Positions 1-13,074 are shown, counted from the stretch's first letter. The stretch is DNA of 64,000 bases from Eriocheir sinensis (GCF_024679095.1 NC_066531.1:8862761-8926760); one strand, 5' to 3'. Notes: generated by a model not told the origin, from the sequence alone. A program made the numbers and translations.

Positions 1-114
1 TTAACTCGCAGCCTTAATTCCCGTTACTATAAAGCCTCAAAGACAGTTCAGGAGATCATTAAAAATCTAAAATCATTTCTCAGTGAAGATTACGTAATAT
101 CAAAGTATAAATAC

Positions 115-142
115 GTGTGTGTGTGTGTGTGTGTGTGTGTGT
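115..142. repeat. (GT)n microsatellite
   Basis: Pure GT run inside the MITE. The sister copy has a GT run at the same place (40896-40928), so it belongs to the element. Confidence 0.95.
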
Positions 143-217
143 TGATCTCGGGGCGTCGCTGACTAGCTGACCCCTTCGTTTTTCGCTGATGGACATATGT
201 CTCCCGTCCCCACCCAG

Positions 218-218
<1 letters not shown>

Positions 219-271
<53 letters not shown>
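219..271. repeat. (CT)n microsatellite
   Basis: Pure CT run of about 53 bp inside the segment that MITE copy 2 lacks. Confidence 0.95.
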
Positions 272-275
<4 letters not shown>

Positions 276-841
276 TTTTTTAGGTATTAAAAATTATACG
301 TTTCCACAGCCACTGACGTGACAGCTCAACTGCAGTGCCTGCGGACATAAGGGCTTTAATAGAATACCGCTGCTCCAGCCAAGGCCCGCGGTCGACGACG
401 CCATCATGTGAACGTTTATAGCCTATTATTACGTATTAAAAAAATTATAAAGAACAAGATCTCGGCTGTCAGGAATTTTTTGTTTTTAGTTAAAAGGCAT
501 AACAATCTCCCCTAATAAGTGCAGCATATTTTTAAATGTATCATAGTTTGATAAACAACTTAAGAGTTGCTCTTGACTAAATTTGAACGAAACTAAAAGC
601 TCGTGTCAAAATGTAGCGACAGAGCCTAAAGAAAAAATATTTATTAAGCGTTAGCGACGGGCACTTTTGATAAATATCTATCTTAAAATTATGTAGAGTG
701 CACCTGTGACCACCAATCACCACAACAGTACGATTTCGATAGGATATAATAATTTTCATGTCGCGTGGAGGGGTTGCCAGATGTCGCTTTCTGAACGAAA
801 CTTACTGGACAGTGTGACACTACTCTCTATAGCCGACTGTA

Positions 842-1261
842 CCTATCGTATTAATCTTTCACTTATCTAGTTATTCATTAATTTCTGAGGATACAAAAAT
901 TGGTTTGCAATTGAGTTAACTAGCAAATTAATTAAAAAAACATTTATTTATTTATTTATTGTTGGAAATATTATAATCTTACAATCACTTTTGGTTGGCT
1001 GGACAGAAAAGCTGTCTTGCAGGAGAAGTTCAGCCGTCAAGTAACTGCTGAGAAGGAAATAACTGCATGGGATGAAATAACTTGTGCCGGCAATGCAGTT
1101 TCTCGCGTGTAGCAAGGCAGAGAGAAAGTGAAGAAAAAAAAATGTTGATTTCAAATCAGTGGTGAAAAAGAAGTACGCTACCCTAAAACGTGAACAGGAA
1201 AGAACTGGGAAGGAAAATTGTTTACTTTTGTGGGGAGAGTAGTCATTTATAATAATCGTAG

Positions 1262-1262
<1 letters not shown>
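842..1262. other. AT-rich stretch, no gene recognised
   Basis: Contains a short TTTA-type run near 941-960. The minus-strand open frame crossing into the AC tract is low complexity. I see nothing that supports a gene. Confidence 0.5.

Positions 1263-1308
<46 letters not shown>
1263..1308. repeat. (AC)n microsatellite
   Basis: Pure AC run of 46 bp. Confidence 0.95.
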
Positions 1309-1311
<3 letters not shown>

Positions 1312-2118
1312 GCCTTGTGGCCCACACCTGACAGAGGTCGGACGTGGGTCACGGAGCTCCGAAAGGAGCAGCCCGGGCCCAGCCTGTTGGCCTCCCCCCT
1401 TCCCCTACTTCCCCCTCTCCCATTTCATCAAAACCCCAACACCGTAAGAAACTTTTGTGACATGAAGCTTTATTATGGTGACAGACAGTGAGTGCAGTGC
1501 GTTTGTGGTGTCGTTAAGACAGTGTAGAGTTGAAATGGTCAGTGTGACGCCGACGCGGCTTTACCATCCGACGGACCCCCAGGTCCTCCCAGGTACACCA
1601 GCCCGTCCGTCGCTGGCTGGGAAACTTCGGTTCAGGTGCAGTGCAGTGTTGAGGCCCGTCACTCAGGTGGAGTCATGGGTGGGGCAATCAGCACTCCGCT
1701 TAACATACAATGCAGTGCAGACCAGAGGCAGAGACAATAGACGTTCCCACGCCTACTGCTGCTCGGTCAGCCTCTTCCCATCCTGCTGGACGGATTGGCA
1801 GGTCAACGCTAAGCCCATAAGCTGAGTGAGGGTCGCCTCTACCTGCACCCAAGCCATCACTGCGACCTGACCCTTTCTGACCTGGGGTTGACCTGGGGCT
1901 TTACACCTGACGCGCCACCCGGAAGACCACACCGCCTCCTACCGCACGAACGCACTGCATTCCGCCTCACTTCCACTCCTCCCGCCCTCAACCATTTCAT
2001 CACAACTTCCCCACAATGTAAACCACAGACCCCCTATACCCCTCTCATATTGTACTTTTCCCCTTCTTTTAATATATTTCAATATTGTACTTTAACGTGT
2101 ATATTTTCAGCGAAAGAT
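1309..2118. other. Unassigned GC-richer sequence
   Basis: About 800 bp of moderately GC-rich sequence. Plus-strand open frames at 1475-1825 and 1888-2121 show no domain, compositional bias or repeat that I recognise. It ends against the tail of the minus-strand LINE. It could be untranslated or non-coding transposon sequence; I cannot assign it. Confidence 0.4.
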
Positions 2119-2366
2119 TGATTGATTGATTTAAATTAGGTGCCGCAACAGCCAGGGTCATGTGGCGCCGCATTCAATGAGTTAAAAACAAAAAAATAGA
2201 AAAAATAAATAAATAAAAGGGCTAAAAAAAGTAAACTAAGATCAAAGCCAAACAAAACGAGACGAAACAAATCACACAGAAAACGGTCATAACTCATGGA
2301 GAAGGCCAGCCTTCTCCATAAAGAGAAGTACCTCATGTCCCGGGGAAAGGCATCTCCCTCCCAGCA

Positions 2367-5300
2367 TCAGCGAGAGGCGGAATGATCCGTCTTCTCCCCG
2401 ACACTGCGACAGGTATCGCACTCGACCAGCAAGTGCCGCACGGTCAGGGGAACCAAGCAGTCATCACAATAAGGCTGTACCCCCCGGGACATGAGGTAAC
2501 CATGTGTTGGACGCGTATGACCCGTCCGAAGACGGGTCAAGGCTGTCTGCGAGCGACGGTCACGGACACTTTTGTATGACCAAGGACGAGACACTGTCCT
2601 GGTAATCTCTCCCATTTTGGAAGTCGCACCCCGAGCATTCCACCTCTCCTGCCAACTGGCAAGAATTGCCTTGCGAATCTCTGGAAACATATCTATACAT
2701 GGGACAGCACTAGGGGGGGCAGCTCTAGCTGCTGCCTCCCTTGCAAGTCCATCAGCTCGTTCGTTCCCGTGTACGCCAACGTGTCCTGGAACCCAACAAA
2801 ACCCAACGCGATATCCCCTGTTGCTGAGCAAATACAGCCACTCGAGAGCAGATAAAACTAGGGGATTAACAGAGGGAGTAAAGGAGCCCAGCGCAGAAAG
2901 AGCGCTACGAGAATCACTAAAGATCATAAAAGAGTCCACAGGAAGGGTAAAAATAATCTGTAAAGAGAGGACTATTGCAGACAGCTCTGCAGTAAATATA
3001 GAAGCAACAGAAGAAAGACTACCTCCCCGACAGAAGGAGGGGAACACAACACCAAAGCCAACTCCAGCATCCAATTTAGAGCCATCAGTAAAGACAGGGA
3101 TGGAGTCCAAATGTTCAGTGAAATGCTCTAAAAAAAGGCTCGGGACGCATATGGCGGTAAATCCCTCTTACTATCTATAGTGGGAGAACACACGGATACA
3201 CCAGGGAACTGCCAATATCCAACCCTTGGTACTCAATAAGGGCAGATAGGAATGGGAGGGAAAGACAACCGTGTCGTGGCAGACGCTACCCGAAACCCAA
3301 AAGGTTTAGGGAGACTAGGTCGCTCATCATATGCAGGCGAACGGGAATCCCGCAAAATTGACACACAAGGAACTGATTCTGGAAGGCGTTGGACGCGGAA
3401 CCAGCAACGGAATAGAGAGGACTGGCGTCTCAAATCCAGAGGCAGGACGCCAGCATCCACGAGGAGGCTAGGTATCGGTGAAGACCGGAATGCACCAGTA
3501 GCCAAGATGACCCCGGCGTGATGTACTGAGTCCAACACGCGTAGGTGAGCCTCCTTGGCGGAGGAGTATACCTCGCAGCCATATTCCAACTTGGAAAGGA
3601 TGAGTGTTCTGTGGAGGAGGAGTAGCGTGTCCCTGTCTGCACCCTAAGAGGTATGAGCTAAAACACGAAGGAGGGACAGGGCTTTCTGACAAGCCGCCTT
3701 AACGTAACGTAAATGAGGCACCCAGGTTAGGCGGCTATCAAATAAAAGACCGAGGTAACGAGTCGTCTCTACACAGGACAGTCGCCTATTACCAAGATAT
3801 AAGTCAGGGTCCGGATGAACGCCTCGAAGACGACAGAAATGCATAGCTACTGTCTTTGAGGACGAAAATCGAAAGCCGCGCGTATTTCCCCAATTGGCGA
3901 CTATTAATAGTCTATTGCAGTTTTCGTTCAATCAACGACATCCTTGCCGCAGGAAACGAAATGGATAAATCGTCTACATATAAGGAGCTATGAACTCCAT
4001 CAGGCAGGAGACCAACGACTCCATTAATAGCCACAGCAAATAGCGCAACACTGAGAATACTTCCCTGTGGTACACCATCCTCAAGTGGACAAACCTCGGA
4101 AAGAGTACTCCCCACTCTAACCCGTAAAAGACGATGAGATAAAAACTCCTGAATAAAAACAGGGAGACGGCCACGAAGACCAAACTCAAACAGGTTAAGT
4201 AAAATTCCATGACACCAAGCGGTGTCATAGGCCTTCTCCAGATCAAAAAACACGGTCACCTGGTGGTGATTATTGGCAAACGCCTCACAAACTGAGGATT
4301 CCAAGGATAAAAGAGCATCCGAAGTGGACCGCACCTTTCGGAAACCATATTGCACCGGGGTCAATAAATTCCGGCTCTCCAAGTACCACATAAGCCTGAC
4401 ATTCACCATCTTCTCCATCACTTTACAAATGCAGGATGTTAAAGAAATAGGACGATAGTTAGTTGCTTGGAGATGATCTTTCCCAGGCTTCAGAATGGGG
4501 AGAATTACAGCCACACTCCACAGAGATGGAAAATCACCGGTACGCCAAATGAAATTGTAAAGATCCAATAAAAATGTAAAACCACAGTCAGACATGTGGC
4601 GTAAGAAAGCATAAGGGATGTCGTCTGGACCTGGCGAGGAATCATGACACTGGGATAAAGCCGTCTTCAACTCGGAGAGAAAATGGGATATTATAAGATT
4701 CCCCTCCGGTGGAAGCGAAGTTAACGCCGAGTGATTCCAAATCCCGGCGATGACGTCCCCTGGTGCAGTAGGATCTTTCCTAGAGACACTGGCAAAGTGC
4801 TTGGCGAATAGGTCAGCAACAGTCTTAGGGTCCGCCACCGTTTCCCCTGCATGCGATAACACTGGAGAAATTCGTTGAGCCTCCTTGAAAGTGCGTCGTG
4901 CTCGAGCACGCGCTCGCCGAAAAACATCCAAACACTGGGGGTCCCCACGGTGACGACGATGTCGAGAGAATGCAGCACGCTTCTCTTGCACAGCAGTAGT
5001 GCAAGCGGCGTTCCACCAGGGAACAGGACGTTTAGGGAACTGGCCAGACGTCCTGGGGACGGATTGAAGGGCTGCAGAATGTAGGGCATCAGTGAAATAG
5101 GATGCAGCCTCGTCAGAAGTTCCAAAGTCACCCAACGGACGAAGAGAGGAGCTAAGTTCCGTAAATCGCTGCTAGTCTGCTTTATCTAGACGCCAGCGAG
5201 AAAGGTGTGACTGTGGTACAGAATCAATGCGTTCCAATAAAATTGAAAAGTGGTCATTGCCATACAAGCCCGGTAAGACCCGCCAACGAAAATCAGGAAG

Positions 5301-5873
5301 AGAATTAGAAGTGCAAAGTGAAAGATCTATAGATGTAAAAGTACCAGTCTGGCTATGAAAATGTGTCACCTCCCCAGAGTTTAAAATTTGTAATCCCTGA
5401 TCCTCAATAAAAGAAGCAACTAAAAGTCCGCGTGGGTTGGTAGCACCATCATCCCACAACGGATGGCGACTGTTAAAATCCCCTAATAAAAGTAAAGGCG
5501 ATTAAAGTTCCTGCACCAGGTCGTCAAGATCGTGTCTGTCAACGAGAACACCAGGAGGGAGATAAAGGCTACATAATGTATAAAATTTGCCCAAATAAAC
5601 CTTAACAGCAACAGACTGCAACGTTGAGTGAAGCTGTAATGGGACATAAGGGATATCACAGCGAACGAATATGGCGGTACCACCATGGTGGCCCTGTCCA
5701 GGATTAGGGGTACTGTAAACGGCACGATACCCAGGAGGACTAGAGTGAGTGTAGTCTCCGAGCATTGTCTCCTGTAAACAAAGACAAGCAGGAGAAAACC
5801 GAGATATCAATGCTCGAAGTTCCTCCCACGAGGCTCGTAGGCCTCTACAATTCCACTGGAGGAGTCGGAAGAT
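2367..5873 (-). pseudogene. LINE A ORF2: endonuclease-RT-RNase H polyprotein, broken
   Basis: Apurinic-type endonuclease at about 5873-5172: the N-terminal motif QWNCRG is just downstream of the ORF1 stop, LQET follows as the catalytic Glu motif, and GDFN and GNDH lie near the end. Reverse transcriptase at about 5135-3912: the SxxPGPDxIP-type region, the FFDLEKAYD block and the catalytic YVDD. RNase H at about 3110-2670 has FTDGS, the ELSA Glu, FSDSRSAL and WVPGHVGVHGNERAD. A C-terminal C-x2-C...H...C knuckle (YCDDC...HLLVEC) follows. Breaks: in-frame stops at 5502-5504 and 5172-5174, a frameshift near 3912, and further breaks between 3644 and 3110. The protein would copy the element's RNA at a nicked genomic site. 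Confidence 0.9.
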
Positions 5874-6778
5874 GTCTATTTTCGAGTGCGCTCCAGGCGA
5901 GCCTCTGAAAGAGACTGCCTTTTACCCACCTGATTCGGTACGGTAATACGGCGAGAAGAGGAGACTGGGACCCGATAGGGGCCGGGTCGAGGGACCTCGA
6001 GCTTTCTCCCAACAAAGGAACCTGCGCCCGCTCCGGACGCCGCACTACTAGAGCCAGACCGCACACCACTCCCCGAAGCTACATGCTCGCGGGGAGGACT
6101 CCCAACACTATCTCCAAGGGATTCCTCAGTTTCCATATCCTGATCAGGAAAACCATTAGAAGCAACAGGAACTGGAACAGAGGGGGTCGCAGCAGGTTCA
6201 ATATGAGCCTCCGCATCTTCCTCCATAGACCTTTCATGGGAGACCCCAGAATCATGTATACCTACAGTAATCTTAGTTGGCGGAACAGATTCAACTGAAT
6301 CTGTAGAACCGCGATGTCGCTTCTTTATACCTCTGGCGGACTTCGGCGAAGCAATGTGAGGTGCATGTACAGTCGCGGACAGAAGTGAAGACACAGATTT
6401 CAGAACAATTCAGTCAGCTGGCGAAAACTGGCAACTAATATGTAAGTACCGTTAGTTTGAGTACCGGTAATACCAGTCCCGAGAATTCCAGTACCAGTAG
6501 TACCGGTACCATATATGTGTCAGTATGTATAATAGATAGGAAAAGTTGGCGCCTGAACTTTGCTAATATCTGCTGTTAGTGTTATTAGATAATGAGTCTT
6601 TTCATAATACCTATATACTGATTTTTTATGCAGAAAGTAAGTACTCAGAGAGAAAGGGCCGGCACACTCCGGTACTGGTACCGGTACTAACGGTACCAAC
6701 GATGGTGTCGCACGCAGCACGTCATGATTTATTAATTTTTAATTTCATATATTTATTTACTTATTTATTTATTTATAT

Positions 6779-6782
<4 letters not shown>

Positions 6783-6822
<40 letters not shown>
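6783..6822. repeat. (AC)n microsatellite
   Basis: Pure AC run within the MITE. Confidence 0.95.
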
Positions 6823-6824
<2 letters not shown>

Positions 6825-6929
6825 ACTATTAGGCTATTGATATAATCCTTGTAAGATGTGTGTAGCCTGGCATCTTAAGGTGTTCCTTACATAGTAGCAT
6901 CATTTTCCATGGCGCCCGCACGTCATTAG

Positions 6930-6931
<2 letters not shown>

Positions 6932-7018
<87 letters not shown>
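6932..7018. repeat. (AT)n microsatellite
   Basis: Pure AT run of about 87 bp within the MITE. Confidence 0.95.
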
Positions 7019-7022
<4 letters not shown>

Positions 7023-9094
7023 TATAAGGCTAACAATAACTTTTATAAGAACATGTGTGTAGCCTATTTATCCCAAGGAGTTCTCCCTACACTGAACGAT
7101 AACGTTTCACAAATCTTCGTCCATTGTTCTTCCACAATCAAATAGTATCATTTTATCATAAGAGTTAAAATCATGTGCAAGTATTTACGTTGGTTATTGA
7201 TTTTATGTTACGGTTTGATTAAAAGAGTTGGATATTATAGTAATATAAATAGCGGAAAGATCAGCCATTGGTAGTTGCCAGAAAGCAAAGTCAAATTAAT
7301 GGCATGATAATTGTTTTAGCATTAAATGGATATTTTCACCCCCAACAAAGTACTTTTACCTTCTTTTATTTATAAGCAAGTGTTTTTATCAGGTATTTTA
7401 CAAACTTATTGCTTGTGAATCAAATTAAAAAGGAAAACTCTTTAGTGCCTGTGAACGAAAGTTACTGAAATCTGTGTCTTCACTTCTGTCCGCGACAGTA
7501 CATCAACATGCATCACCTGGGACGAGCCGGAGAAGCCCCATCAGAACCTGGAGGTGACTCGACAGAATCACAGGACAAAAGGGAGAATCTATTCTGGTAC
7601 GTAGTAACAGTAGCTTCAAAGGGCCGGGAGGAAACCATAGAGGACAACTGAGCAGCGGGCTGGGCAGAAGAGCGAGTGCCTAGCGATGAGGTGTACGTCT
7701 TTGCTCCAGTGCCGGCCTTCTGGCGGTAGAGGAGTTCACGGCGCGCACTACCAAGGCTGATAAACTGACTATTTGCAAGTTGCAAAATATCCTTTTCCAG
7801 GCAATATCGTGGGCACTGTCTGGAAGACAACTGGTGAGCATCCTGGCAATAGAAGCAATAAGCATCTGACTCACATTCCGCCGTCGAGTGTGAGCCTAAT
7901 GCAGAACAATTACCACACCGAGAAGGCTCAGTGCAGTATTTCTTACCATGACCATACCCGTAACATGAAAAATACTGTGGAGGGCGGTCAACAAAAGGCT
8001 TTACCCGAAGATGGTGGGGGCCAATACTGACACGGTCTGGGAGGGTAGAACCAAAAAAGGTGAGAAGTATCATGTTAGCTGAACCCTTCATCTTGGACAC
8101 CTTATGAACAGAACTACGGCACATCCCAAGTATTTCCTCCTCAGAGAATTCATAGAGGTCATGATTATATATACTGCCTTTACTATAATTGAAGGTATGG
8201 TGTGCTTTGACCGTTTCAAATATGTTGTCAGCAGGGCATGGTGGATGTTGCAGCATTTTAGCTTGAGTAATATCTTTAGCCCTGACTCACACACCCTTCC
8301 CATACTTTTTCAGATTCCCCTCAGGGATCGTGCCAATTTCTTTGGCGAGGTACCTGGCAGCATGAATGAAGTTGCCACGCCCATTCCTATAGTATGCAAC
8401 AAACCAACGAGGGGGAGGGACCTGGCTGTCCCTGGGAGTTGGCTCTAACAAAGCGTCTTCGAAGAGGTTCGGGACATAGTCCATGTCACTGTCAGAAATA
8501 TTGGAAAAGCTAAGAGTTTCGCTTGAAATCCAGCACTTTCGATAGGCAGAGTCGCAACAGCATCACACGCCGACTGGGCTTCAGCATTGGAGGCAAAGGT
8601 CACATAACATCTGTTTGACTTGAAGTCTCCATCATAAATGAGACGGATGCGAAGGACTGCCAAATGGCTTGAGTAAGGAGTGCAAGGCACGGTAGGAAAA
8701 CGATGGATCGATATTCACCATCTGAAGTGCGTCCAGCTTGGAAGAGGGACGCACATCAGAGCTACCCCCGGAATGGGAGGCAGCCTTGTCAGACACACGT
8801 GGACTTTTGTGTCGTACGGACTTGTCTTGGTCAGCCCCTCTAGGAGGTAGGGACTTTCCAGCGGCACCACCAGGAACGGTGAAAGGCTCTAAGGTGACGA
8901 CGAGAGGGGACCGTGCAGGGGTAATCGGGGACAGGCGGACGTCAGGGAGAGAGGCAGGCCGAGGCAAGGGAAACTTACCCATACACAGCGGAGGTGTTTC
9001 ACTCCCCCACACCCCCACCCACCACGGAGCCCAACAAGGGGAGGCTGAATGTTGGGGCCAGACCGCACCCAACAGCCCCAGGGGTAATGGGGAA

Positions 9095-10096
9095 TTATTA
9101 TTATTTTTTTTTTACAACAACAAAGGAGGCAGCTCAAGGGCACACAAAAAAAGAAAACAATAATAAAAAAAAAGCCCGCTACTCGCTGCTCCTCAAAAAG
9201 AAACAAAAGAGGTGGCCGAAAGGAAGATCAAATACGGGAGGAGAGGTGTCCTGATACCCTCCTCTTGAAAGAGTTCAAGTCGTAGGCAGGAGGAAATACA
9301 GATGAAGGAAGATTGTTCCAGAGTTTACCAGCGTGAGGGATGAAAGAGTGAAGATGCTGGTTAACTCTTGCATAAGGGGTTTGGACAGTATAGGGATGAG
9401 CATGAGTAGAAAGTCGAGTGCAGCAGGGGCCGGGAGGGGGAGGCATGCAGTTAGCAAGTTCAGAAGAGCAGTCAGCGTGGAAATATCGATAGAAGATAGA
9501 AAGAGAGGCAACATTGCGGCGGAATTTAAGAGGTAGAAGACTATCAGTATGAGGAGGAGAGCTGATGAGACGAATAGCCTTAGCCTCCACTCTGTCCAGA
9601 AGAGCTGTGTGAGTGGAGCCCCCCCACACATGAGATGCATACTCCATACGAGGGCGGACAAGGCCCCTGTATATGGACAGCAACTGTGCAGGGGAGAAGA
9701 ACTGGCGAAGACGGTACAGAACGCCCAGCCTCGAGGAAGCTGATTTAATAAGAGATGAGATATGAAGTTTCCAGTTGAGATTTTGAGTTAAGGATAGAGT
9801 CCGATAGACCGAGGATGTTTAGTGTTGAGGAAGGTGATAGCTGGATGCTGTCAAAGAATAGGGGATAGTTGTTTGGAAGATTGTGTCGAGTGGATAGGTG
9901 GAGAAACTGTGTTTTTGAGGCGTTGAAGGACACCAGGATCTTCTTGCCCCAATCGGAAATAATAGTAAGGTCTGAGGCTAAGCTTTCTGCAGCCTCCAGC
10001 CTTGAGTCGTTAAGTTCCTGAAGGGTGGGTCTTCTATTAAAAGAAGTTGAATAATGCAGAGTGGAATCATCGGCGTACGCATCCACTGCCAGGTGT
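9095..10096 (-). pseudogene. 5'-truncated LINE fragment, RT C-terminal half (LINE B)
   Basis: The minus-strand frames show an RT motif AYADDSTLHYS near 10070, the thumb region with SDWGKK and SFNASKTQF at about 9950-9890, then LVRPRMEYASHVWGG (about 9650) and KLWNNLPSSVF near 9310, the usual C-terminal signature of many LINE polymerases. A 3' tail of A-rich and TAA repeats lies at 9095-9175. Everything upstream of the catalytic YADD is missing, the usual outcome of incomplete reverse transcription. Frame breaks lie near 9690-9750. Related fragments occur at 31296-31833, 42095-42233, 46125-46620 and 46945-47075. Confidence 0.85.
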
Positions 10097-10106
10097 TTAA
10101 CGGCGG

Positions 10107-10560
10107 CAGTAGTTATAATATTGCCTTACTGGCTTGTTTTTCCGGGGCAATGGCGCGTGGGGCGGGGCGGAAAAAACAGCCGTAGTGGCGGCTGTCATAC
10201 CGGCTTGTTTTGGCGGGGCAAGGAGCGGGGCGGGCGGAAAAACAGGTGGGGGGGAGGGGGTAAGGACATCCGTAGTATCCTGCGCCAACCGGGCTTGTTG
10301 GGGGGGGGCACGGGCGGGTGGGGCGGGGCGGAAAAACACGTGGGTGGGGGGCGGAAGGACATCCGTAGTATCCTGCGCCATAGCGGCTTGTTTTGGCGGG
10401 GCAATGGGGCGTGGGGCGGGGCGGAAAAACAGCCGTAGTGGCGGCTGTCATACCGGCTTGTTTTGGCGGGGCAAGGGAGCGTGGGGCGGAGGCGGAAAGA
10501 CTTCCGTAGTATCCTATGTCATAGCGGCTTGTTTTGGGCAAGGGAGCGTGGGGCGGGACA
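10107..10560 (+). repeat. GC-rich subterminal repeats, left arm
   Basis: Tandem units of about 70-93 bp. Each carries GGCTTGTTTTGGCGGGGCAA, a GGGGCGGGGCGGAAAAAC stretch and a CCGTAG core (10180, 10270, 10363, 10433, 10504). The mirror array is at 19440-19902. Confidence 0.85.
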
Positions 10561-10765
10561 GAGAGGGATCGGCAGTGACATGCTATGGGGAGGGAGCGAG
10601 GGATGTGCTATGGTGCGGTTGGTGGGAGGTGACGAGTCCGGGAGCGGCGAGACATGGGCTGCGCCATGCCTCGTTCTGTCTAAGAGGGAGCGTGTAGGGT
10701 GAAGTAGTGACGCCATGCTGAGATGCTATACTTAACAGTTACGCCTTTGTTACCTGTTAGCTTTG

Positions 10766-10768
<3 letters not shown>

Positions 10769-10806
<38 letters not shown>
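10769..10806. repeat. (AC)n microsatellite
   Basis: Left-arm AC run. The mirror GT run at 19160-19231 is nearly twice as long. Confidence 0.95.
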
Positions 10807-10809
<3 letters not shown>

Positions 10810-11004
10810 GTAAATAAGAGTTTGAGATTAATCAAGTACACAAAGTTATGTTGTGTACATTAAAACTTTGTCTTTGAGAAAGAAAGTATAGTAACTGTAT
10901 CTTTTTATTTTGGGGAAGATGATGCATAAGTAACCGCACACATGTTAAACATAGAGTTTGAGGTTAAGCATATACGTTAAGTACACAAAAAACACAAAGT
11001 TATG

Positions 11005-11337
<333 letters not shown>

Positions 11338-11639
11338 GAAGATGAAAAAGGACAAAGAGAAAGGAAGAAAGAGAAATTATATGAATGACGGGGAGTCACA
11401 GTTGAAAATATACTATGGAAGATGGCGATGATGGGAAAGTCGTTACGTAAAATTCGCTACACACCTGCTTCCGCCCTTCACCCCCCCCCCTTCACCCCAC
11501 CCCCACCCTCCTCTAGCAGATGTGTTAGGTGTCTCCCACTCTCCCGCGTTAGGCGAACAAAGCTGAGCCCTGGTGGGGAACGGCTTAACGTCACGGTGTT
11601 GACTCGTCTCTGTTGCGGGATGATGGTATATTTCTCGTG

Positions 11640-11954
11640 AGAATGAGAAGCAATGCTTTGTGTAAACAGTGTGGGAGAAGAAAGTCGTTTAGTGGATCGT
11701 GTCGGTCGTGCGTCGACAGTGACCGCCGTGGAGATGACTCTTTGTTTAAACATTGTGGGAGACGTTTCACATCTCCTTCCGTCCATGAGTGTTCTTCACC
11801 ACGAGCTAACAATGCAGAAAAACTCTGTGAAAGCTGTGGAATGGTATTCGGTGAGATACATCTGCATCCCCTCCCCCCTTTCCCGCGTTTTTCCGGGCGT
11901 CAAGATAAAGAATTAAACTACCACCGCGATAGTCTTTATATAAGGAATAGTTAA
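11640..11954 (+). CDS. Small Cys-rich zinc-finger-like ORF, left arm copy A
   Basis: Open frame of about 105 codons from ATG at 11643, or up to 113 if an upstream non-ATG codon is used. It shows three similar Cys motifs: LCKQCGRRKSFSGSCRSC, then FKHCGRRF, then LCESCGMVF, each reminiscent of the first half of a C2H2 finger. Two other copies (12492-12835 and 17903-18268 minus) have 2 extra bp after CACATCTC, which breaks the frame before the third motif. Only copy A reads through all three. I do not recognise the protein. No promoter evidence is visible. It may be a captured fragment of a host zinc-finger gene; that is inference. Confidence 0.4.
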   Translation, partial: RMRSNALCKQCGRRKSFSGSCRSCVDSDRRGDDSLFKHCGRRFTSPSVHECSSPRANNAEKLCESCGMVFGEIHLHPLPPFPRFSGRQDKELNYHRDSLYIRNS

Positions 11955-11966
11955 AATTAGTGGGAT

Positions 11967-12896
<930 letters not shown>

Positions 12897-13011
12897 ATAT
12901 TAGCTTAATGCAGGTCGATTATTTTTCGTTTGTGTTAAATCCAAACTTAATCCAGTCTGAATAGTTAAACCATTACATGAACACAATAAATTTTGAATTA
13001 CACTCTAAAAA

Positions 13012-13074
13012 TACATCTTAATTCTTGATGAGTGGTATTCAGACAAGTTATAGTACACACATATGGCATACATG

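Larger units (their letters stand above)
1..839. mobile_element. TA-flanked MITE, copy 1 (left end outside window)
   Basis: Non-autonomous DNA transposon remnant. It matches 40797-41380 over most of its length. The right terminal inverted repeat is at 814-839, ending in CGACTG and followed by TA (840-841). The complete copy at 40417-41380 defines the family: 26-bp inverted repeats starting CAGTCG and a TA duplication, the hallmark of Tc1/mariner-type insertion. Copy 1 carries about 245 bp (roughly 143-388, including a CT tract) that copy 2 lacks. The only open frame is a short minus-strand one (577-759), also present in copy 2, with no recognisable domain. Internally deleted mobilised DNA is the best reading. 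Confidence 0.75.
6370..7498. mobile_element. 1129-bp MITE inside LINE A ORF1
   Basis: Terminal inverted repeats of about 37 bp: the left starts CAGTCGCGGACAGAAGTGAA and the right end reads as its reverse complement with about one mismatch (CTGTCGCGG). TA lies on both sides (6368-6369 and 7499-7500). Inside are an AC run, an AT run, and inverted clusters of GGTACC-like motifs at about 6438-6512 and 6670-6702. No transposase is visible. The TA duplication and CAGT start fit a non-autonomous Tc1/mariner-type element. Confidence 0.85.
5876..8990 (-). pseudogene. LINE A ORF1: gag-like RNA-binding protein, broken and interrupted
   Basis: Begins near MGKFPLPRP (about 8980). It has a low-complexity N-terminus, then RRM-like segments around 8690-8450 and 8440-8290. 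Three zinc-knuckle-like motifs follow at about 7990-7840: a CCHC knuckle whose first Cys is Tyr, then CGNC...C and CFYC...C. A serine- and proline-rich tail ends in RTRK at 5876. Frameshifts lie near 8660, 8290 and 7520, and a 1129-bp MITE sits at 6370-7498. The stop overlaps the start of the ORF2 reading frame. LINE ORF1 proteins coat the element RNA; that role is from family knowledge. Confidence 0.85.
2119..9083 (-). mobile_element. Near full-length LINE with RNase H (LINE A)
   Basis: Non-LTR retrotransposon read on the minus strand. The 5' end is near 9083. ORF1 (gag-like) spans about 8990-5876, ORF2 (endonuclease, RT, RNase H) about 5873-2367, and the 3' tail at 2119-2133 is a short ATCA/TTGA tandem run. 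Removing the 1.13-kb MITE in ORF1 leaves about 5.8 kb, a normal full-length size. An RNase H domain after the RT places it in the I-like group of LINEs rather than classic Jockey; the exact clade is inference. Several in-frame stops and frameshifts show that this copy is dead. Confidence 0.9.

Noticed and set aside
1475..2121. Two plus-strand frames as a host exon
   Set aside because: No domain, no splice model, and no repeat of coding signal; left unassigned.
10060..10700. Plus- and minus-strand frames rich in Gly, Arg, Trp or Pro in the GC-rich arrays
   Set aside because: Explained by tandem GC-rich subrepeats with no codon constraint.
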